Assembly (NCBI GenBank): GCA_016794985.1
Contig: JAEUIQ010000021.1
Location: forward strand, 124,001-188,000
Direction: 5' to 3'
Source of the DNA: Planctomycetaceae bacterium
GTDB taxonomy: Bacteria; Planctomycetota; Planctomycetia; Pirellulales; Pirellulaceae
DNA: 64,000 nt
A model generated the notes under the pieces. It was not told the DNA's origin. It made no database searches and saw only the letters and a list, made by a program, of their open reading frames with translations. Positions 63,467 through 64,000 of this stretch are shown in pieces; the first letter of the stretch is position 1; each line of letters starts with the position of its first letter. A program made the position numbers and the translations under genes.

Positions 63467-64000
63467 GTGTTTAAAAATTTGGTCGGCGAAGGATTGGGAG
63501 TATCAGGGCGGCAAAACGAGATGATTGAGTTGGCCTTGACCTACGGTTACCGTGGTCTTGATGTCGATATGAACGACATGGTCGGCCGCGCGACTGAAGT
63601 GAGCCAACAGTTCGCATGTCAGTACCTATTGGCCGCCGAGAAATCGTTGCAAGTCGGTTCTTTTGAACTTCCCATCGACTTCCGCGTGGACAACGACAAG
63701 TTCAAGGCCAGTTTGTCGCGTCTGGACGTGATGATCGAGATTTGCAAGCAATTGAACGCCAAACGCGCTTACATCAATATTCCAGCAAGCAGCAGCTTGC
63801 CATTTCAGGAAAATTTCGAACGATATCGATTGCGAATCGCCGATGTTGCTGACCGAGTTGCGAGCTGCGGCTTGCGAATTGGTCTGGCATTCAATGCAAC
63901 GGGTGAGGCTGCCAAGCGATACGAGAACAAGTTCATTACGACTGCCGAAGAATTGCTGACATTGATCAAAATGATCGGCAAGTCAAACGTTGGCCTCATG
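63467..64000 (+). CDS. Sugar phosphate isomerase/epimerase-like TIM-barrel protein (partial)
   Basis: The first 178 codons of a protein continuing beyond the right edge. GTG 63467 has GGGAG 7 nt upstream. The reading MIELALTYGYRGLDVDMNDM and LDVMIEICKQLNAKRAYINI fits the AP-endonuclease-2/xylose-isomerase-like TIM barrel of sugar phosphate isomerases/epimerases. The metal ligands would lie later in the chain, outside the window. Substrate unknown. Confidence 0.75.
   Translation, partial: MFKNLVGEGLGVSGRQNEMIELALTYGYRGLDVDMNDMVGRATEVSQQFACQYLLAAEKSLQVGSFELPIDFRVDNDKFKASLSRLDVMIEICKQLNAKRAYINIPASSSLPFQENFERYRLRIADVADRVASCGLRIGLAFNATGEAAKRYENKFITTAEELLTLIKMIGKSNVGLM

Overview
This 64 kb window looks like chromosomal DNA of a planctomycete, most likely the Pirellulaceae. 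The evidence is the mix of families typical of that group: a BBP7-type outer-membrane protein, a second barrel-like surface protein, a TIGR03790 protein, an ECF-like sigma factor divergent from a kinase-TPR protein, an ABC-2/CPBP fusion permease, a TPR protein with RNA polymerase alpha-CTD repeats, and many secreted proteins with weak ribosome binding sites. GC content is moderate by eye. No phage, insertion sequence, CRISPR array or rRNA was seen. Two tRNA genes are present (His, Val).

Layout. 1-7330 (minus strand except queD): the GspE/PilB ATPase runs off the left edge, followed by an LTXXQ-like secreted protein, queD (plus), fhs, an acyl-CoA carboxyltransferase, a redoxin and a small membrane protein. 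The redoxin is the most interesting gene. Its frame contains one in-frame TGA (6911-6913) exactly where the first Cys of the CxxC active site of the PRXL2/selenoprotein-U family should be, giving a U-L-M-C motif. A small hairpin of bacterial SECIS geometry follows it. A conventional gene call would start at 6907 and lose the first 43 residues. 7374-14486 (minus): a large MMPL/RND protein, DUF1801, DUF1579, rsgA and an LPG-synthase-like membrane protein. 14706-19897: fpr, csrA convergent with fliW, a PabA/TrpG amidotransferase, an RhlE-type helicase and a methyltransferase. 19932-26148: a betaine-lipid-type methyltransferase, a TIGR03790 protein, a glycosyltransferase-like protein, VanZ, class II aldolase and tRNA-His. 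26608-29591: an Rpn-type nuclease with a 12-bp tandem repeat, and a HEAT-type protein.

29784-33849 (plus): a DUF5658 membrane protein, then prpB-prpC-prpD of the methylcitrate cycle, which oxidises propionyl-CoA to pyruvate. 34316-37873 (minus): a PadR-led operon with a promoter whose spacer holds a palindrome, then an orphan permease-prefix protein, a PQQ-propeller protein and a PDZ-alpha/beta hydrolase. 38252-41304 (plus): a NatA ATPase and a permease fused to a CPBP protease. 41237-48177: a lipoprotein, BBP7, a TPR membrane protein and a DUF6666-like surface protein. 48448-54736: DUF4870, the ECF sigma/STPK pair and a large lipoprotein. 54964-64000: hemL, an AbgT transporter carrying a PDZ domain inside one loop, pdxH, a DUF1444-like gene, a tandem SCO protein, the TPR/alpha-CTD protein, tRNA-Val and a sugar-phosphate isomerase-like gene running off the right edge.

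A loose one-carbon, pterin and cofactor theme (queD, fhs, pabA, AbgT, hemL, pdxH) runs through the window, but the genes are not one operon. All functional calls rest on reading motifs by eye; no database search was possible.
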